From the NCBI GenBank assembly GCA_023443515.1, contig JAEZUC010000104.1:1-50682 (forward strand): a DNA stretch of 50,682 nt, in the 5' to 3' direction. The position numbers and the translations under genes are program-made. Positions 23,752 through 33,443 of this stretch are shown piece after piece (positions within the stretch are counted from its first letter, which is position 1; each line of letters begins with the position of its first letter). Under the pieces are notes generated by a model. That model ran no database searches, had not been told where the DNA came from, and saw only the letters and a list, made by a program, of their open reading frames with translations. Origin of the DNA: Bacillota bacterium (GTDB taxonomy: Bacteria; Bacillota; Clostridia; Acetivibrionales; DSM-1351).

Positions 23752-26133
23752 ATGGATTTATTAAACGGCTTGAACAAGGAGCAAAAAGAAGCAGTTCTTC
23801 ACAATGAAGGGCCTCTTCTTATACTGGCGGGAGCGGGGTCGGGAAAAACAAGAGTTCTTACGCACAGGATTGCGTATCTTATTGAACAGCACCGAGTATA
23901 CCCTTCAAGCATACTGGCTATAACCTTTACAAATAAAGCGGCAAGAGAGATGAAAGAAAGGATAGCCGGACTTATTGGTGATCTGAGCAATGATATGTGG
24001 GTGGGAACCTTCCACTCCATTTGTATAAGAATACTCAGAAGGGATATTGAGAAGCTTGGCTATGACAGAAGCTTTGTAATATATGATACTCAGGATCAAC
24101 AGGTGGTCATAAAAGAGTGTCTTAAAGAGTTAAGTATAAACGAAAAGAACTTTCCTCCAAAATCAGTCCTTGAAACCATAGGAAAGCAGAAGGATGAACT
24201 TATAGATGCCGAGCATTATGAAAAGCAGTATGCATCGGATTTCAGAATGGGCAAAATTGCAAAAATATACAAGCTTTACGAAAAAAAGCTCAAAGCGAAT
24301 AATGCCCTTGATTTTGACGACATTATAATGAATACAATAAAGCTTTTTGACAAGTACCCGGAAGTTCTGGAATACTATCAAAGAAGGTTCAGGTATATTC
24401 TGGTTGATGAGTATCAGGACACAAATACTGCTCAGTACATGCTTGTCCGCAAATTATCCCAGGCACATGAAAACCTTTGCGTTGTAGGGGATGATGACCA
24501 GTCAATATACGGTTGGAGAGGCGCAAACATCAGGAATATCCTTGATTTTGAGAAGGATTTCAAGAAATGCTGTACTATAAAACTTGAGCGTAACTACAGG
24601 TCAACACAGAACATACTGGATGCTGCAAACCATGTAATCGGTAACAATACAGGCAGAAAGAGCAAAAGCCTCTGGACCGACAACAAGGGTGGCAGCAAGA
24701 TAGTAATATGTGAAAATGACAATGAACATGAAGAGGCTCTTTATACAGCAAGGGAAATTCAGAGGTTAATATCTGAGGAAGAAAGACAATACAAGGATTT
24801 TGCAGTACTCTACAGAATTAACGCCCAATCCCGTGTACTGGAAGAAATGTTTATGAGGGAAGGAATACCCTACAAGATTGTTGGCGGACAAAAATTCTAT
24901 GACAGAAAAGAAATAAAAGATATAATTGCATATATGCGGTTGGTACAAAACCCCGGGGACAATGTGAGCCTTAAAAGGATAGTCAATGTACCAAAAAGAG
25001 GAATAGGGGATGCAACAGTTGAAAATGCAGAGGTATTAGCATATCAAGGAGGCGTATCCCTGTTCACGGTTATTTCAAATTCCGAAGAGTTTCCTTCACT
25101 AAAAAGGGCTGCTCAGAAATTAGGGAACTTTTCACTTATGATTAATAAGTTCAGGACTATGAAAGAAAACATGACTATATCCCAACTGTTGGATGTAGTA
25201 GTCGGGGATTCAGGAATTCTGAGAGAATACGAACTGGAGAATACTGTTGAAGCTCAGTCAAGAATTGAGAATATAAAAGAATTAAAATCCGTGGCCATGG
25301 AATTTGAAAAACAAAGTGAAGACAATTCACTGGAGGAATTCCTTGCACATATATCCTTGGTTTCGGATATTGACAGTCTTCAGGAGGACCAGGACTACGT
25401 TGTGCTTATGACAATGCACAGTGCAAAGGGACTGGAATTCCCAGTGGTATTTATTCCGGGTCTGGAAGAAGGCGTATTTCCCGGCTATAGAGCAATTACC
25501 GAGGGGCCTGAACAGTTGGAAGAAGAGAGAAGGCTTTGTTATGTGGGCATTACCAGAGCGAGAGAGAAACTCTATATGTCAAATGCCCGTTTCAGAACTC
25601 TTTTCGGAAATTCAAGCTACAATAGGCCATCCAGATTTTTAGCGGAGATACCTGAAGAACTTGTTGAGTACCCATTTAAAGCACCGGGAAGTTCATCAAG
25701 ACCCAAGGACACACTCTCGTGGGGTAAGGGTTCAGCTCAGAGTTTCGGAACACAATCTGCTTTTGGTACCTCGAAATCAATCTCAGCAACAACTTCAAGT
25801 ACACCAGCTGGTTCAGGTTCTTTGAAGGATTTATTTAATTCAAACCTTGTTACACGGGGTTTTGCAGGTAGCTCAGCAGGTACGACCGGAAAAAGTTCTG
25901 CAGGTCAGCAGATTAACGGCTTTGGACGCAGCAATCCGGTGAACCCGTCAGCTGGGGGTACCAATACATCGGGTGAATTCAGCGTAGGTGATAAAGTCGA
26001 GCATAAAAAATTCGGAAAAGGAACTATTTCAAAGGCAACTGCCGACAGCAGCGATCAGGTACTGGAAATACAGTTTGAAGGTGCCGGAATGAAAAGACTT
26101 ATGGCATCTATGGCAAATTTAAAAAGATTATAA
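23752..26133 (+). CDS. pcrA: UvrD/PcrA-type superfamily 1 DNA helicase
   Basis: PcrA is a 3'-5' helicase for repair, plasmid replication and removal of RecA or RNA polymerase. The 793-residue length is normal. Walker A AGAGSGKT is at residues 28-35, VDEYQDTN (motif II) near 220, GDDDQSIYGWRGA (motif III) near 248, ERNYRST (IV) near 281, MTMHSAKGLEFP (V) near 555 and EERRLCYVGITRARE (VI) near 590. A Gly/Ser/Thr-rich linker (645-740) leads to a C-terminal VGDKVEHKKFGKG domain that binds RNA polymerase in relatives. GGAGGG precedes the ATG. The GH1 gene follows after 24 bases. Confidence 0.95.
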   Translation: MDLLNGLNKEQKEAVLHNEGPLLILAGAGSGKTRVLTHRIAYLIEQHRVYPSSILAITFTNKAAREMKERIAGLIGDLSNDMWVGTFHSICIRILRRDIEKLGYDRSFVIYDTQDQQVVIKECLKELSINEKNFPPKSVLETIGKQKDELIDAEHYEKQYASDFRMGKIAKIYKLYEKKLKANNALDFDDIIMNTIKLFDKYPEVLEYYQRRFRYILVDEYQDTNTAQYMLVRKLSQAHENLCVVGDDDQSIYGWRGANIRNILDFEKDFKKCCTIKLERNYRSTQNILDAANHVIGNNTGRKSKSLWTDNKGGSKIVICENDNEHEEALYTAREIQRLISEEERQYKDFAVLYRINAQSRVLEEMFMREGIPYKIVGGQKFYDRKEIKDIIAYMRLVQNPGDNVSLKRIVNVPKRGIGDATVENAEVLAYQGGVSLFTVISNSEEFPSLKRAAQKLGNFSLMINKFRTMKENMTISQLLDVVVGDSGILREYELENTVEAQSRIENIKELKSVAMEFEKQSEDNSLEEFLAHISLVSDIDSLQEDQDYVVLMTMHSAKGLEFPVVFIPGLEEGVFPGYRAITEGPEQLEEERRLCYVGITRAREKLYMSNARFRTLFGNSSYNRPSRFLAEIPEELVEYPFKAPGSSSRPKDTLSWGKGSAQSFGTQSAFGTSKSISATTSSTPAGSGSLKDLFNSNLVTRGFAGSSAGTTGKSSAGQQINGFGRSNPVNPSAGGTNTSGEFSVGDKVEHKKFGKGTISKATADSSDQVLEIQFEGAGMKRLMASMANLKRL

Positions 26134-26157
26134 AAACAAAGGGTGGGTGTTAATTCA

Positions 26158-27510
26158 ATGGCATTCAAAGAAGGTTTTGTTTGGGGTACGGCAACAGCAT
26201 CATATCAAATTGAGGGAGCTGTACACGAAGGCGGTAGAGGTGAGTCTGTTTGGGACGAATTTTGCAGAATGAAAGGCAAAGTAGCTGACGGTGATAACGG
26301 AGACCTTGCATGTGACAGCTATCACAGGTATTCCGAGGACGTACAGCTTATGAAACAGATTGGTATTAAAGCATACAGGTTTTCCATAAGTTGGAGCAGA
26401 ATTTTACCTGACGGTACAGGTGAAATAAATATGGAAGGTGTAAACTACTACAATAATCTTATTAATGAGTTGGTCGAGAACGGCATAGAGCCATATGTAA
26501 CTCTGTTTCACTGGGACTACCCCATGGAGCTTCAATATAAGGGCGGATGGCTGAACCCTGAGAGTCCTAGCTGGTTCGAAAATTATGCGGCAATATGTTC
26601 AAGGCTATTCTCAGACAGAGTAAAGTATTGGGTAACCAGTAATGAATCCCAATGCTACATAGGTTTCGGTTACAGTACAGGCTGGCATGCACCGGGCCTA
26701 AAACTCCCCGTAAATCAAGTGGTAAGAGCTTGGCATCATAATTTAAAGGGATTAGGACTGGCGACAAAAGCAATACGCGAAAATGCCAAAGGGGAAGTCA
26801 AGGTAGGTCTGGTATCCTGTGGAGAAGTTGGAATCCCTGCATCAGATAGTGAGGCAGATATGCAGGCTGCACGCAATGTGCTTTTTGACAGAGAACGTTC
26901 AGAGGATTCAATCGATTTTGGATATGGTGACCTTTTTGAGCCTGCAATAAAAGGAGAGTATCCTAAAAGCCTGATACCGTATCTTCCTAAAGGCTGGCAA
27001 GAGGATATGAAGGATATTTGTGTCCCACTTGATTATATAGGAATAAATGTTTATATAGGTTCCATTGTGGAAGCATGTGAAGATAGAAAATACAGACACC
27101 TTAAACTGCCTGTTGGTATAGGCAAAACCTCTATGGAATGGTCGTTTAAGCCTGAAACTTTGTACTGGGTAACCAGATTCATATCTGAAAGATATAATTT
27201 GCCGGTATACATTACTGAAAACGGTATGGCAAATAATGACTGGATAAGCACTGACGGAAAAATCAATGATACTCAAAGGGAAGATTATATGAATCAATAT
27301 CTTTCCGCACTGTCAAAGTCTATAGATGACGGGGCCGACGTAAGAGGATATTTTTACTGGTCTTTGCTGGACAATTTTGAGTGGGCATATGGGTATTCAA
27401 AGAGGTTTGGACTGGTATACGTAGATTATAGTAATTACAGCCGTACACTAAAACAGTCGGCATTGTGGTATAAGAAAATTATAGAAACAAACGGAAAAAT
27501 CATAAAATAA
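26158..27510 (+). CDS. GH1 beta-glucosidase
   Basis: The 450-residue protein starts FKEGFVWGTATASYQIEGA-like, the GH1 N-terminal signature, and has no signal peptide. It should act in the cytoplasm on imported cellobiose or other beta-glycosides. The nucleophile is E354 in YITENGMA. The acid/base is E163 in TSNESQC, where most GH1 enzymes have NEP. The ATG at 26158 is preferred to GTG 26143, since the latter adds five residues not seen in the family. It lies 24 bases after pcrA, so it may be read through from that gene. A strong terminator follows. Confidence 0.92.
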   Translation: MAFKEGFVWGTATASYQIEGAVHEGGRGESVWDEFCRMKGKVADGDNGDLACDSYHRYSEDVQLMKQIGIKAYRFSISWSRILPDGTGEINMEGVNYYNNLINELVENGIEPYVTLFHWDYPMELQYKGGWLNPESPSWFENYAAICSRLFSDRVKYWVTSNESQCYIGFGYSTGWHAPGLKLPVNQVVRAWHHNLKGLGLATKAIRENAKGEVKVGLVSCGEVGIPASDSEADMQAARNVLFDRERSEDSIDFGYGDLFEPAIKGEYPKSLIPYLPKGWQEDMKDICVPLDYIGINVYIGSIVEACEDRKYRHLKLPVGIGKTSMEWSFKPETLYWVTRFISERYNLPVYITENGMANNDWISTDGKINDTQREDYMNQYLSALSKSIDDGADVRGYFYWSLLDNFEWAYGYSKRFGLVYVDYSNYSRTLKQSALWYKKIIETNGKIIK

Positions 27511-27525
27511 ACAAATTTGATAAGG

Positions 27526-27567
27526 ATAACTGCTTTGAACTAAAAATTCAGGCAGTTATTTTTTTAT
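27526..27567 (+). terminator. Terminator after the GH1 gene
   Basis: ATAACTGC pairs with GCAGTTAT across an 18-base loop, followed by seven T. Confidence 0.8.
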
Positions 27568-27792
27568 GCATTTATAAAATTATATCAAATTCCTTTCTAA
27601 TACTTTTTAACAATTTAATGGTAGAATTAGATATATTATAGACCACTTCTACTAATATACAAGACAATCCTTCACTTTCCCTAACCCAATATCACATGAA
27701 AGGAGGCAAGTTTTACGTTTTTAAACAGGTGACTGAAAGTGAGGAATATAAATAAATATATCTACTTTAAAAAAGAAAGGAAGGAAAAAAAC

Positions 27793-29982
27793 ATGAATAA
27801 ACTGTATTTAATAGTATCCTTGCTGGCTGTTTTTTTTGTATTCCCTATTACAGCTAATGCAGCAATGGAAATTGATATTAACCACCCCGGTTTCAGAGTG
27901 GATGGAAGATCGCTTTACGATAATACAGGAGAAAAGGTAATTCTCTATGGTGTAAACAAAATGTGCATATGGACTGATAAGGATGGCGTTCCGTCTTTCT
28001 CAGAAATAGCAAAAACGGGGGCAAATTGTGTCAGAATCACATGGGGAATAGACGGTTCCGCAGAAGATCTGGATACCGTTATCCGCAATTGTCGTGCTGA
28101 ACACATGATTCCTATTATTGAACTTCATGATGCCACGGGAGACTGGTCAAAGCTGCCTTCGCTTGTAAATTACTGGATAAGACCTGATGTAGTTAATGTA
28201 ATAAAAAAACATCAGGAATATTTAATAGTCAATATAGGAAATGAAGTAGGTCAAAGCGTTACAGAAGCCGTATTTAAAGCAGACTATGAATCCGCGGTGA
28301 ATAAAATGAGGGAGGCGGGAATTCATGTACCTCTGGTTATAGATGCCTCCAGCTATGGTCAGGATATAAATATTCTTCAGGCATGCGGACCTTATCTCAT
28401 ATCCGCCGACCCCGATAGAAATTTAATGTTCTCCGTACATATGTGGTGGCCTTATATGTGGGGAAATTCAGATCAAAAAGTAATTGATGAAATTGCTGAA
28501 TCAGTGGATATGAATCTTCCCCTTATAGTAGGTGAATTCGGGCATAAGTGGGATGAAACAGAAAACGGAAAAATACCATACAAAACAATAATGGAACAGT
28601 GCTATAAGAACCAGATTGGGTATTTACCGTGGGAATGGGGTCCCGGAAACAACCCTCAGACTTTTTTGGATATGACATCAGACAGTACTTTTGATACATT
28701 GAACGAATATGGTAAGGAAGTTATGCTTACTAATGAGTACAGTGTAAAAAACATTGCCAAGAGACCTGCATCCATGCTATCAAACCTACCTCCGGCTCTC
28801 CCGAAGGAACCCTTACCATATGGAAATCTGGCCTATAAAAAGCCGGTAACAGCTTCGTCTATAGAAAGTACCCAAAACAATGAAAGTAATATAACAGACG
28901 GAGATTTTGAAACAAGGTGGGCTTCACAGGTCTCAGACCCCAGCTGGATATATGTTGACCTTGGTGCAAAAAAGGAAATTAACAGACTGATTATATGCTG
29001 GGAGGCTGCTTATGCAACTCAATATAAAATCCAGGTATCAGATGATGAAAAAACATGGACTGATGTGATTACGCAATATAACGGAACAGGAAAAACAGAA
29101 GATATAAGCCTTTCGTGCTCCGGGCGTTACCTGAGGATATACGGAATGCAGAGGGTAAATTACCAATGGCCTTATTCAATCTGGGAGATAGGAGTATATG
29201 GCCCCGAATCAGAATTAAGCACATCTATATCCCCCGCAGTTGCAGTATTTGATAAAAATCCTGCAAAGGCAGCAGATATAGCTGTTACACTAGACCCAAA
29301 GAGCAATACTCTGAATGAAATAAAAAATGGTACTTCTTTACTGGTGTCCGGAAGGGACTATACCATAAGCAGTAATACTCTGTTGATTAAAAAGGAATAT
29401 TTTCAGTCACTGCCCATAGGCACAACAAAGATAACTTTTGATTACAGTGATGGAGTAGACCCGGTTTTAGCTGTTGCTGTAGGAGATACAACACCAGCGG
29501 GCAGTATTGGATATCCTGCTATTACACCGGATACGGCCACATTTACTAACAGTTCTCCTGAGGATATTTCGGTAATTTTAACTCCTAATGGAAATACGCT
29601 TTCATCAATAAGAAATGATTCTGAAAACTTGGTTAACGGTGTAGATTACACGGTTGAAGGAAATATTATAACAATAAAAAAGGAGTACCTTGCAACAAAG
29701 TCTAAAACTGTATACCTTACATTAGATTTCTATAAGAGTTACGAAATTGTATTAAAAGTAACAATACGTGTATACAATATCTACGGTGATGCAAACGGAG
29801 ATGGGGCAGTAGATGCAATTGACTATGCCTTATTGAAATTACACCTTTTGGGTATTGAGTTACCTGACTATGTTTTAAAATACGTCGATCTGAATCAGGA
29901 TAATTCTGTAGATGCCATTGACCGTGCGATATTTGCACAATATTTATTAGGTAAAATAACAAGCTTACCTGTAGTACAGTAA
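27793..29982 (+). CDS. Cellulosomal GH5 (mannanase-like) enzyme with CBM32-type, two X2 modules and dockerin
   Basis: A signal peptide (1-23, ending ANA) is followed by a GH5 barrel (about 28-320). HDATG, the acid/base E151 in IGNEVG and the nucleophile E248 in VGEFGHK match subfamily-8 type beta-mannanases. A discoidin/CBM32-like module (about 345-470), two X2 immunoglobulin-like modules (474-566 and 570-659) and a type I dockerin (664-729) follow. The dockerin repeats DANGDGAVDAID and DLNQDNSVDAID hold calcium and should dock on scaffoldin cohesins. Start ATG 27793 is chosen because AAGGAAGG precedes it and a signal peptide follows directly. The 282-base gap upstream holds the previous terminator and no promoter I can assign. 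Confidence 0.92.
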   Translation: MNKLYLIVSLLAVFFVFPITANAAMEIDINHPGFRVDGRSLYDNTGEKVILYGVNKMCIWTDKDGVPSFSEIAKTGANCVRITWGIDGSAEDLDTVIRNCRAEHMIPIIELHDATGDWSKLPSLVNYWIRPDVVNVIKKHQEYLIVNIGNEVGQSVTEAVFKADYESAVNKMREAGIHVPLVIDASSYGQDINILQACGPYLISADPDRNLMFSVHMWWPYMWGNSDQKVIDEIAESVDMNLPLIVGEFGHKWDETENGKIPYKTIMEQCYKNQIGYLPWEWGPGNNPQTFLDMTSDSTFDTLNEYGKEVMLTNEYSVKNIAKRPASMLSNLPPALPKEPLPYGNLAYKKPVTASSIESTQNNESNITDGDFETRWASQVSDPSWIYVDLGAKKEINRLIICWEAAYATQYKIQVSDDEKTWTDVITQYNGTGKTEDISLSCSGRYLRIYGMQRVNYQWPYSIWEIGVYGPESELSTSISPAVAVFDKNPAKAADIAVTLDPKSNTLNEIKNGTSLLVSGRDYTISSNTLLIKKEYFQSLPIGTTKITFDYSDGVDPVLAVAVGDTTPAGSIGYPAITPDTATFTNSSPEDISVILTPNGNTLSSIRNDSENLVNGVDYTVEGNIITIKKEYLATKSKTVYLTLDFYKSYEIVLKVTIRVYNIYGDANGDGAVDAIDYALLKLHLLGIELPDYVLKYVDLNQDNSVDAIDRAIFAQYLLGKITSLPVVQ

Positions 29983-29990
29983 AGTGTGAT

Positions 29991-30019
29991 AAACCGGCTC
30001 CCTGGAGCCGGTTTCTTTA
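29991..30019 (+). terminator. Terminator after the cellulosomal gene
   Basis: AAACCGGCTC pairs with GAGCCGGTTT across a four-base loop, followed by CTTTAA. Confidence 0.8.
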
Positions 30020-30040
30020 AAATCCATAAAATATTTGCTA

Positions 30041-30069
30041 TTGACTGATATAATAAAAAGGAATATAAT
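30041..30069 (+). promoter_or_regulatory. SigA-type promoter of the his operon
   Basis: TTGACT at 30041-30046, 17 bases, TATAAT at 30064-30069. The hisZ ATG is 81 bases downstream. The leader is too short for a T-box, and none of its signatures are visible. Confidence 0.75.
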
Positions 30070-30150
30070 TAGTATGATTTAGCAGTTTAGCACTTTAACT
30101 TAGTAAAGGGTAAATAAAATTCAAATTATATATATGTGAGGTATTTGCTT

Positions 30151-31410
30151 ATGTCTAGATGGAAAATATATACACCTGATGGTGTGCAGGATATCTTGTT
30201 TGACGAATGTTACATAAAAAGAGAAATAGAAAAGAGAATCAGAAATACATTCAGGTCATATGGCTATTATGAGATAGAAACACCAACAATAGAGTTTTTT
30301 GATGTGTTTTCCTCAGAAATAGAGCATTTTCCTCAAGAATCAATGGTAAAGTTCTTTGATCAGAAAGGACGTATTCTTGTATTAAGACCTGACATAACTG
30401 TTCCTGTTGCAAGAATAACCGCTACAAAGAACAGGGATGTACAGCTGCCAATTAAATACTCTTACATAGGCAATGTATTCAGATTTAATGAGGTTGGCGG
30501 AGGCAGGCAAAACGAGTTTACACAGGCCGGGATTGAGATGCTGGGAGATTCATCCTCGGAGAGCGATGCAGAAATAATAGCAATGGCAATAAACACACTG
30601 AAATCTGCCGGTCTTAAGAAATTCAAGATAGAAATCGGGCAGGTAGAATTTTTTAAGGGTCTGGCTGAAGATGCAGGATTTTCAAATGAGGATATAGACG
30701 CTATATCAAAACAAATAGACAAAAAGGATCTTGTAGGTGTAGAAGAAATCCTTAACCGTTATGATATAAGTACAGATTTAAAGGATATAATTTTGAAGCT
30801 TACCGGATTATTCGGGCCCGTTGATGTAATAAAGGAATTTAAGAAATCTTCAATTAACGAAAGAAGTCTTAAAGCAATCGAAAATGTAGAAGAAGTAGTA
30901 TCAATATTAAGTGATTACGGCTTTTCGGAATATGTATCAATAGACTTAGGGATGTTAAAAAGCTTAAATTATGACACCGGAATAACCTTCAGAGGCTTTA
31001 CAAACGGAGTGGGATTCCCGATACTTTCAGGAGGAAGATACGATAACCTTACTTCCAGTTTTGGGAAGGAGTGTCCTGCTACAGGCTTCTCATTAAGGAT
31101 AAATATGCTTATGACAGCAATGGAAAACTCGGGTATTACTTTTGAAAGACCTTCGGTGGATTCATTGATATGCTATGAAAAAGCAAACAGAAAAAGGGCA
31201 ATAGAAATAGCGGAAGCCCTCAGAAAGCAGGACATGAAAATAGAAACCTTTGCTCTGACAGAAGATATCAACCAAGCTAAAAAATATGCTTCTTCAAAAA
31301 AAATCGGCGGGATTATACGTATCGGTGACAATGATAAAATCACAGTATACGATATAATAAACGATACAACAGAGGAAACCAGCTTCAAAGCCCTGTTAAA
31401 CATTAGATAA
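30151..31410 (+). CDS. hisZ: ATP phosphoribosyltransferase regulatory subunit HisZ
   Basis: HisZ is a catalytically silent histidyl-tRNA-synthetase relative that forms an octamer with short-form HisG and allows histidine feedback. The 419 residues show class II synthetase motifs: TPDGVQDILFDE near residue 7, the motif 2 region FRFNEVGGGRQNEFTQAG near 113, and SGGRYDNLTSSFG near 295. ATG 30151 is chosen because GAGGT lies ahead of it; the GTG at 30136 overlaps this site. It opens a ten-gene his operon. Confidence 0.93.
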   Translation: MSRWKIYTPDGVQDILFDECYIKREIEKRIRNTFRSYGYYEIETPTIEFFDVFSSEIEHFPQESMVKFFDQKGRILVLRPDITVPVARITATKNRDVQLPIKYSYIGNVFRFNEVGGGRQNEFTQAGIEMLGDSSSESDAEIIAMAINTLKSAGLKKFKIEIGQVEFFKGLAEDAGFSNEDIDAISKQIDKKDLVGVEEILNRYDISTDLKDIILKLTGLFGPVDVIKEFKKSSINERSLKAIENVEEVVSILSDYGFSEYVSIDLGMLKSLNYDTGITFRGFTNGVGFPILSGGRYDNLTSSFGKECPATGFSLRINMLMTAMENSGITFERPSVDSLICYEKANRKRAIEIAEALRKQDMKIETFALTEDINQAKKYASSKKIGGIIRIGDNDKITVYDIINDTTEETSFKALLNIR

Positions 31411-31453
31411 AAAATAAATATTCAAAAATAAATTTTTTTTGGGGAGTTTAAAC

Positions 31454-32098
31454 ATGAGATATTTGACAATTGCACTTTCAAAGGGAAGACTTACAGACAT
31501 GTCGGTAGAAATCTTTGAGAAGATTGGGATAGACTGTACGGAACTTAAATCATCCACCAGAAAGTTAATACTATCTGATGAAAAAAATAAAATCAAGTTT
31601 TTCCTTGCAAAGCCTGCAGATGTACCAACCTATGTAGAATACGGGGCAGCAGACATAGGAATAGTGGGAAAAGACACCCTGCTTGAGGAAGGGCGAAATC
31701 TTTATGAAGTACTTGATTTGGGATTTGCAGCCTGCAGAATGGCATTGGCGGGGCCGGCAGAGCTACAGGGAAAGATAGACGAACTTAATATAAAAAGAGT
31801 AGGTACAAAGTATCCTAATATAGCCAGAAATTATTTTGAAAAAACAAGAAGAGAGAGTGTTGAAATAATAAAGCTGAACGGATCTGTAGAACTTGCACCG
31901 TTGGTTGGTCTGTCAGAAGTTATAGTAGACCTGGTCGAAAGTGGAAGAACACTTAAAGAAAATGGCCTGGTAGTACTTGATACAATCGCAGATATCAGCG
32001 CGAGGATGGTAGTAAACAGAGTAAGTATGAAAATGGAAAACCAACGTATTCAGAAAATAATAGACGGGGTTAGGGAAGAATTATCCGCAAGGGGGTAA
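31454..32098 (+). CDS. hisG: ATP phosphoribosyltransferase, short form
   Basis: HisG joins ATP and PRPP in the first step of histidine synthesis. At 214 residues this is the short form lacking the C-terminal regulatory domain, consistent with hisZ beside it. Motifs include LTIALSKGRL at the start, AKPADVPTYVEYGAADIGIVG near 50-70, and the PRPP-binding LVESGRTLKENGL near 160. GGGGAG precedes the ATG; the TTG at 31439 is too close to that site. hisD begins four bases after the stop. Confidence 0.95.
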   Translation: MRYLTIALSKGRLTDMSVEIFEKIGIDCTELKSSTRKLILSDEKNKIKFFLAKPADVPTYVEYGAADIGIVGKDTLLEEGRNLYEVLDLGFAACRMALAGPAELQGKIDELNIKRVGTKYPNIARNYFEKTRRESVEIIKLNGSVELAPLVGLSEVIVDLVESGRTLKENGLVVLDTIADISARMVVNRVSMKMENQRIQKIIDGVREELSARG

Positions 32099-32102
32099 CA
32101 GT

Positions 32103-33407
32103 ATGCTGAACGTAGTAGACTTACGCAGTGATTTTGACGGGTCTGTGGCAAACAACTTGTACAGAAAACTAACACAAAGAACCGAAACGCAAAACGGTGG
32201 GAATATAATCAGTATTGTAGCTGACATTATTCAAAACGTTAAAGAAAACGGTGACAGTGCATTAAAAGAATACACCAAGAAATTTGATAAAGCAGAAATA
32301 GAAACTATAAAAGTCTCAGAAGAGGAAATAACCGCTGCATACAAAAAGGTTGACCCAAAGCTATTGGAGACTATAAAAAAATCAAAACAGAATATATGGA
32401 GCTTCCATGAAAAGCAGCTTCAAAACAGCTGGATAAATCCTAAAGAAGACGGGACAATGCTTGGACAGCTTGTAAGACCTCTTGAAAAGGTAGGCTTATA
32501 TGTTCCGGGAGGAACAGCACCCCTTATTTCATCAGTATTAATGACAGCGGTTCCCGCAAAAGTGGCGGGAGTGGAAAAGCTCATAATGTGCACACCGCCT
32601 TCCAAGGACGGGAGCATAAATCCTGCTATATTGGTTGCAGCCAGAGAAGCAGGAGTGGATGAGGTATACCGGGCAGGAGGGGCGCAGGCCGTAGCAGCCA
32701 TGGCATATGGAACGGAAACAATATCTTCAGTGGATAAAATATGTGGCCCGGGTAATGTATATGTTGCAACAGCCAAGAGACTAGTTTTTGGAGACTGTGA
32801 TATTGATATGTTTGCAGGGCCAAGCGAAATACTTGTGATAGCTGATTCCAGCGCAGTACCAGAGTACGTAGCTGCCGATCTCCTTTCACAGGCAGAACAT
32901 GACATGTTGGCATCCTCGGTGCTGGTTACCGATGATGTAAGTCTTTTGGACACCGTAAAAACTGAAATAGAAAAGCAACTTTTGAAGCTTAAAAGAAACG
33001 AAATAACTGAGAAATCACTAAAAAACTTTGGATTTGGAATACTGGTTGACAACATAGAAGAAGCAATAGAGGTATCAAACAACATAGCACCCGAGCACTT
33101 GGAATTGTGTGTAAAAGAGCCTATGAGTATACTTGGTATGATAAAAAATGCGGGAGCGATATTTGTTGGAAACTATTCACCTGAACCATTGGGAGACTAT
33201 ATGGCAGGGCCGAGTCACGTACTTCCTACAAGTGGAACCGCAAGGTTTTCATCACCTGTAAACGTTGACCAGTTTATTAAAAAAACAAGCCTGATTTATT
33301 ACAACAAACAATCACTTGAAACAACGAGCGACGATATTGTAAAGTTTGCAGAAGCAGAGTTATTGGATGCACATGCAAATGCCATAAAGGTAAGATTCAA
33401 TAAATAA
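32103..33407 (+). CDS. hisD: Histidinol dehydrogenase
   Basis: HisD performs the last two steps of histidine synthesis, oxidising histidinol to histidine with two NAD and one zinc. The 434-residue length is standard. Conserved regions are RPLEKVGLYVPGGTAPLISS (near 122), the DKICGPGNVYV signature (near 210), DMFAGPSEILVI (near 235), LSQAEHD with zinc ligands (near 260) and NYSPEPLGDYMAGPSHVLPT (near 357). Its ribosome site AAGGGGG lies inside the end of hisG, indicating coupling. Confidence 0.96.
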   Translation: MLNVVDLRSDFDGSVANNLYRKLTQRTETQNGGNIISIVADIIQNVKENGDSALKEYTKKFDKAEIETIKVSEEEITAAYKKVDPKLLETIKKSKQNIWSFHEKQLQNSWINPKEDGTMLGQLVRPLEKVGLYVPGGTAPLISSVLMTAVPAKVAGVEKLIMCTPPSKDGSINPAILVAAREAGVDEVYRAGGAQAVAAMAYGTETISSVDKICGPGNVYVATAKRLVFGDCDIDMFAGPSEILVIADSSAVPEYVAADLLSQAEHDMLASSVLVTDDVSLLDTVKTEIEKQLLKLKRNEITEKSLKNFGFGILVDNIEEAIEVSNNIAPEHLELCVKEPMSILGMIKNAGAIFVGNYSPEPLGDYMAGPSHVLPTSGTARFSSPVNVDQFIKKTSLIYYNKQSLETTSDDIVKFAEAELLDAHANAIKVRFNK

Positions 33408-33443
33408 ACTGAAATTCTTTGTATTACCGAAAGGAAGGTTACT

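Noticed and set aside
27696..27755. Short frame starting at an ATG before the GH5 gene, with AGGAGG inside it
   Set aside because: The purine run lies inside the frame and not before its start, and no regulatory motif supports a leader peptide.
29983..30150. T-box or histidine attenuator before hisZ
   Set aside because: The leader is under 90 bases after the promoter and lacks the T-box bulge sequence and an antiterminator.
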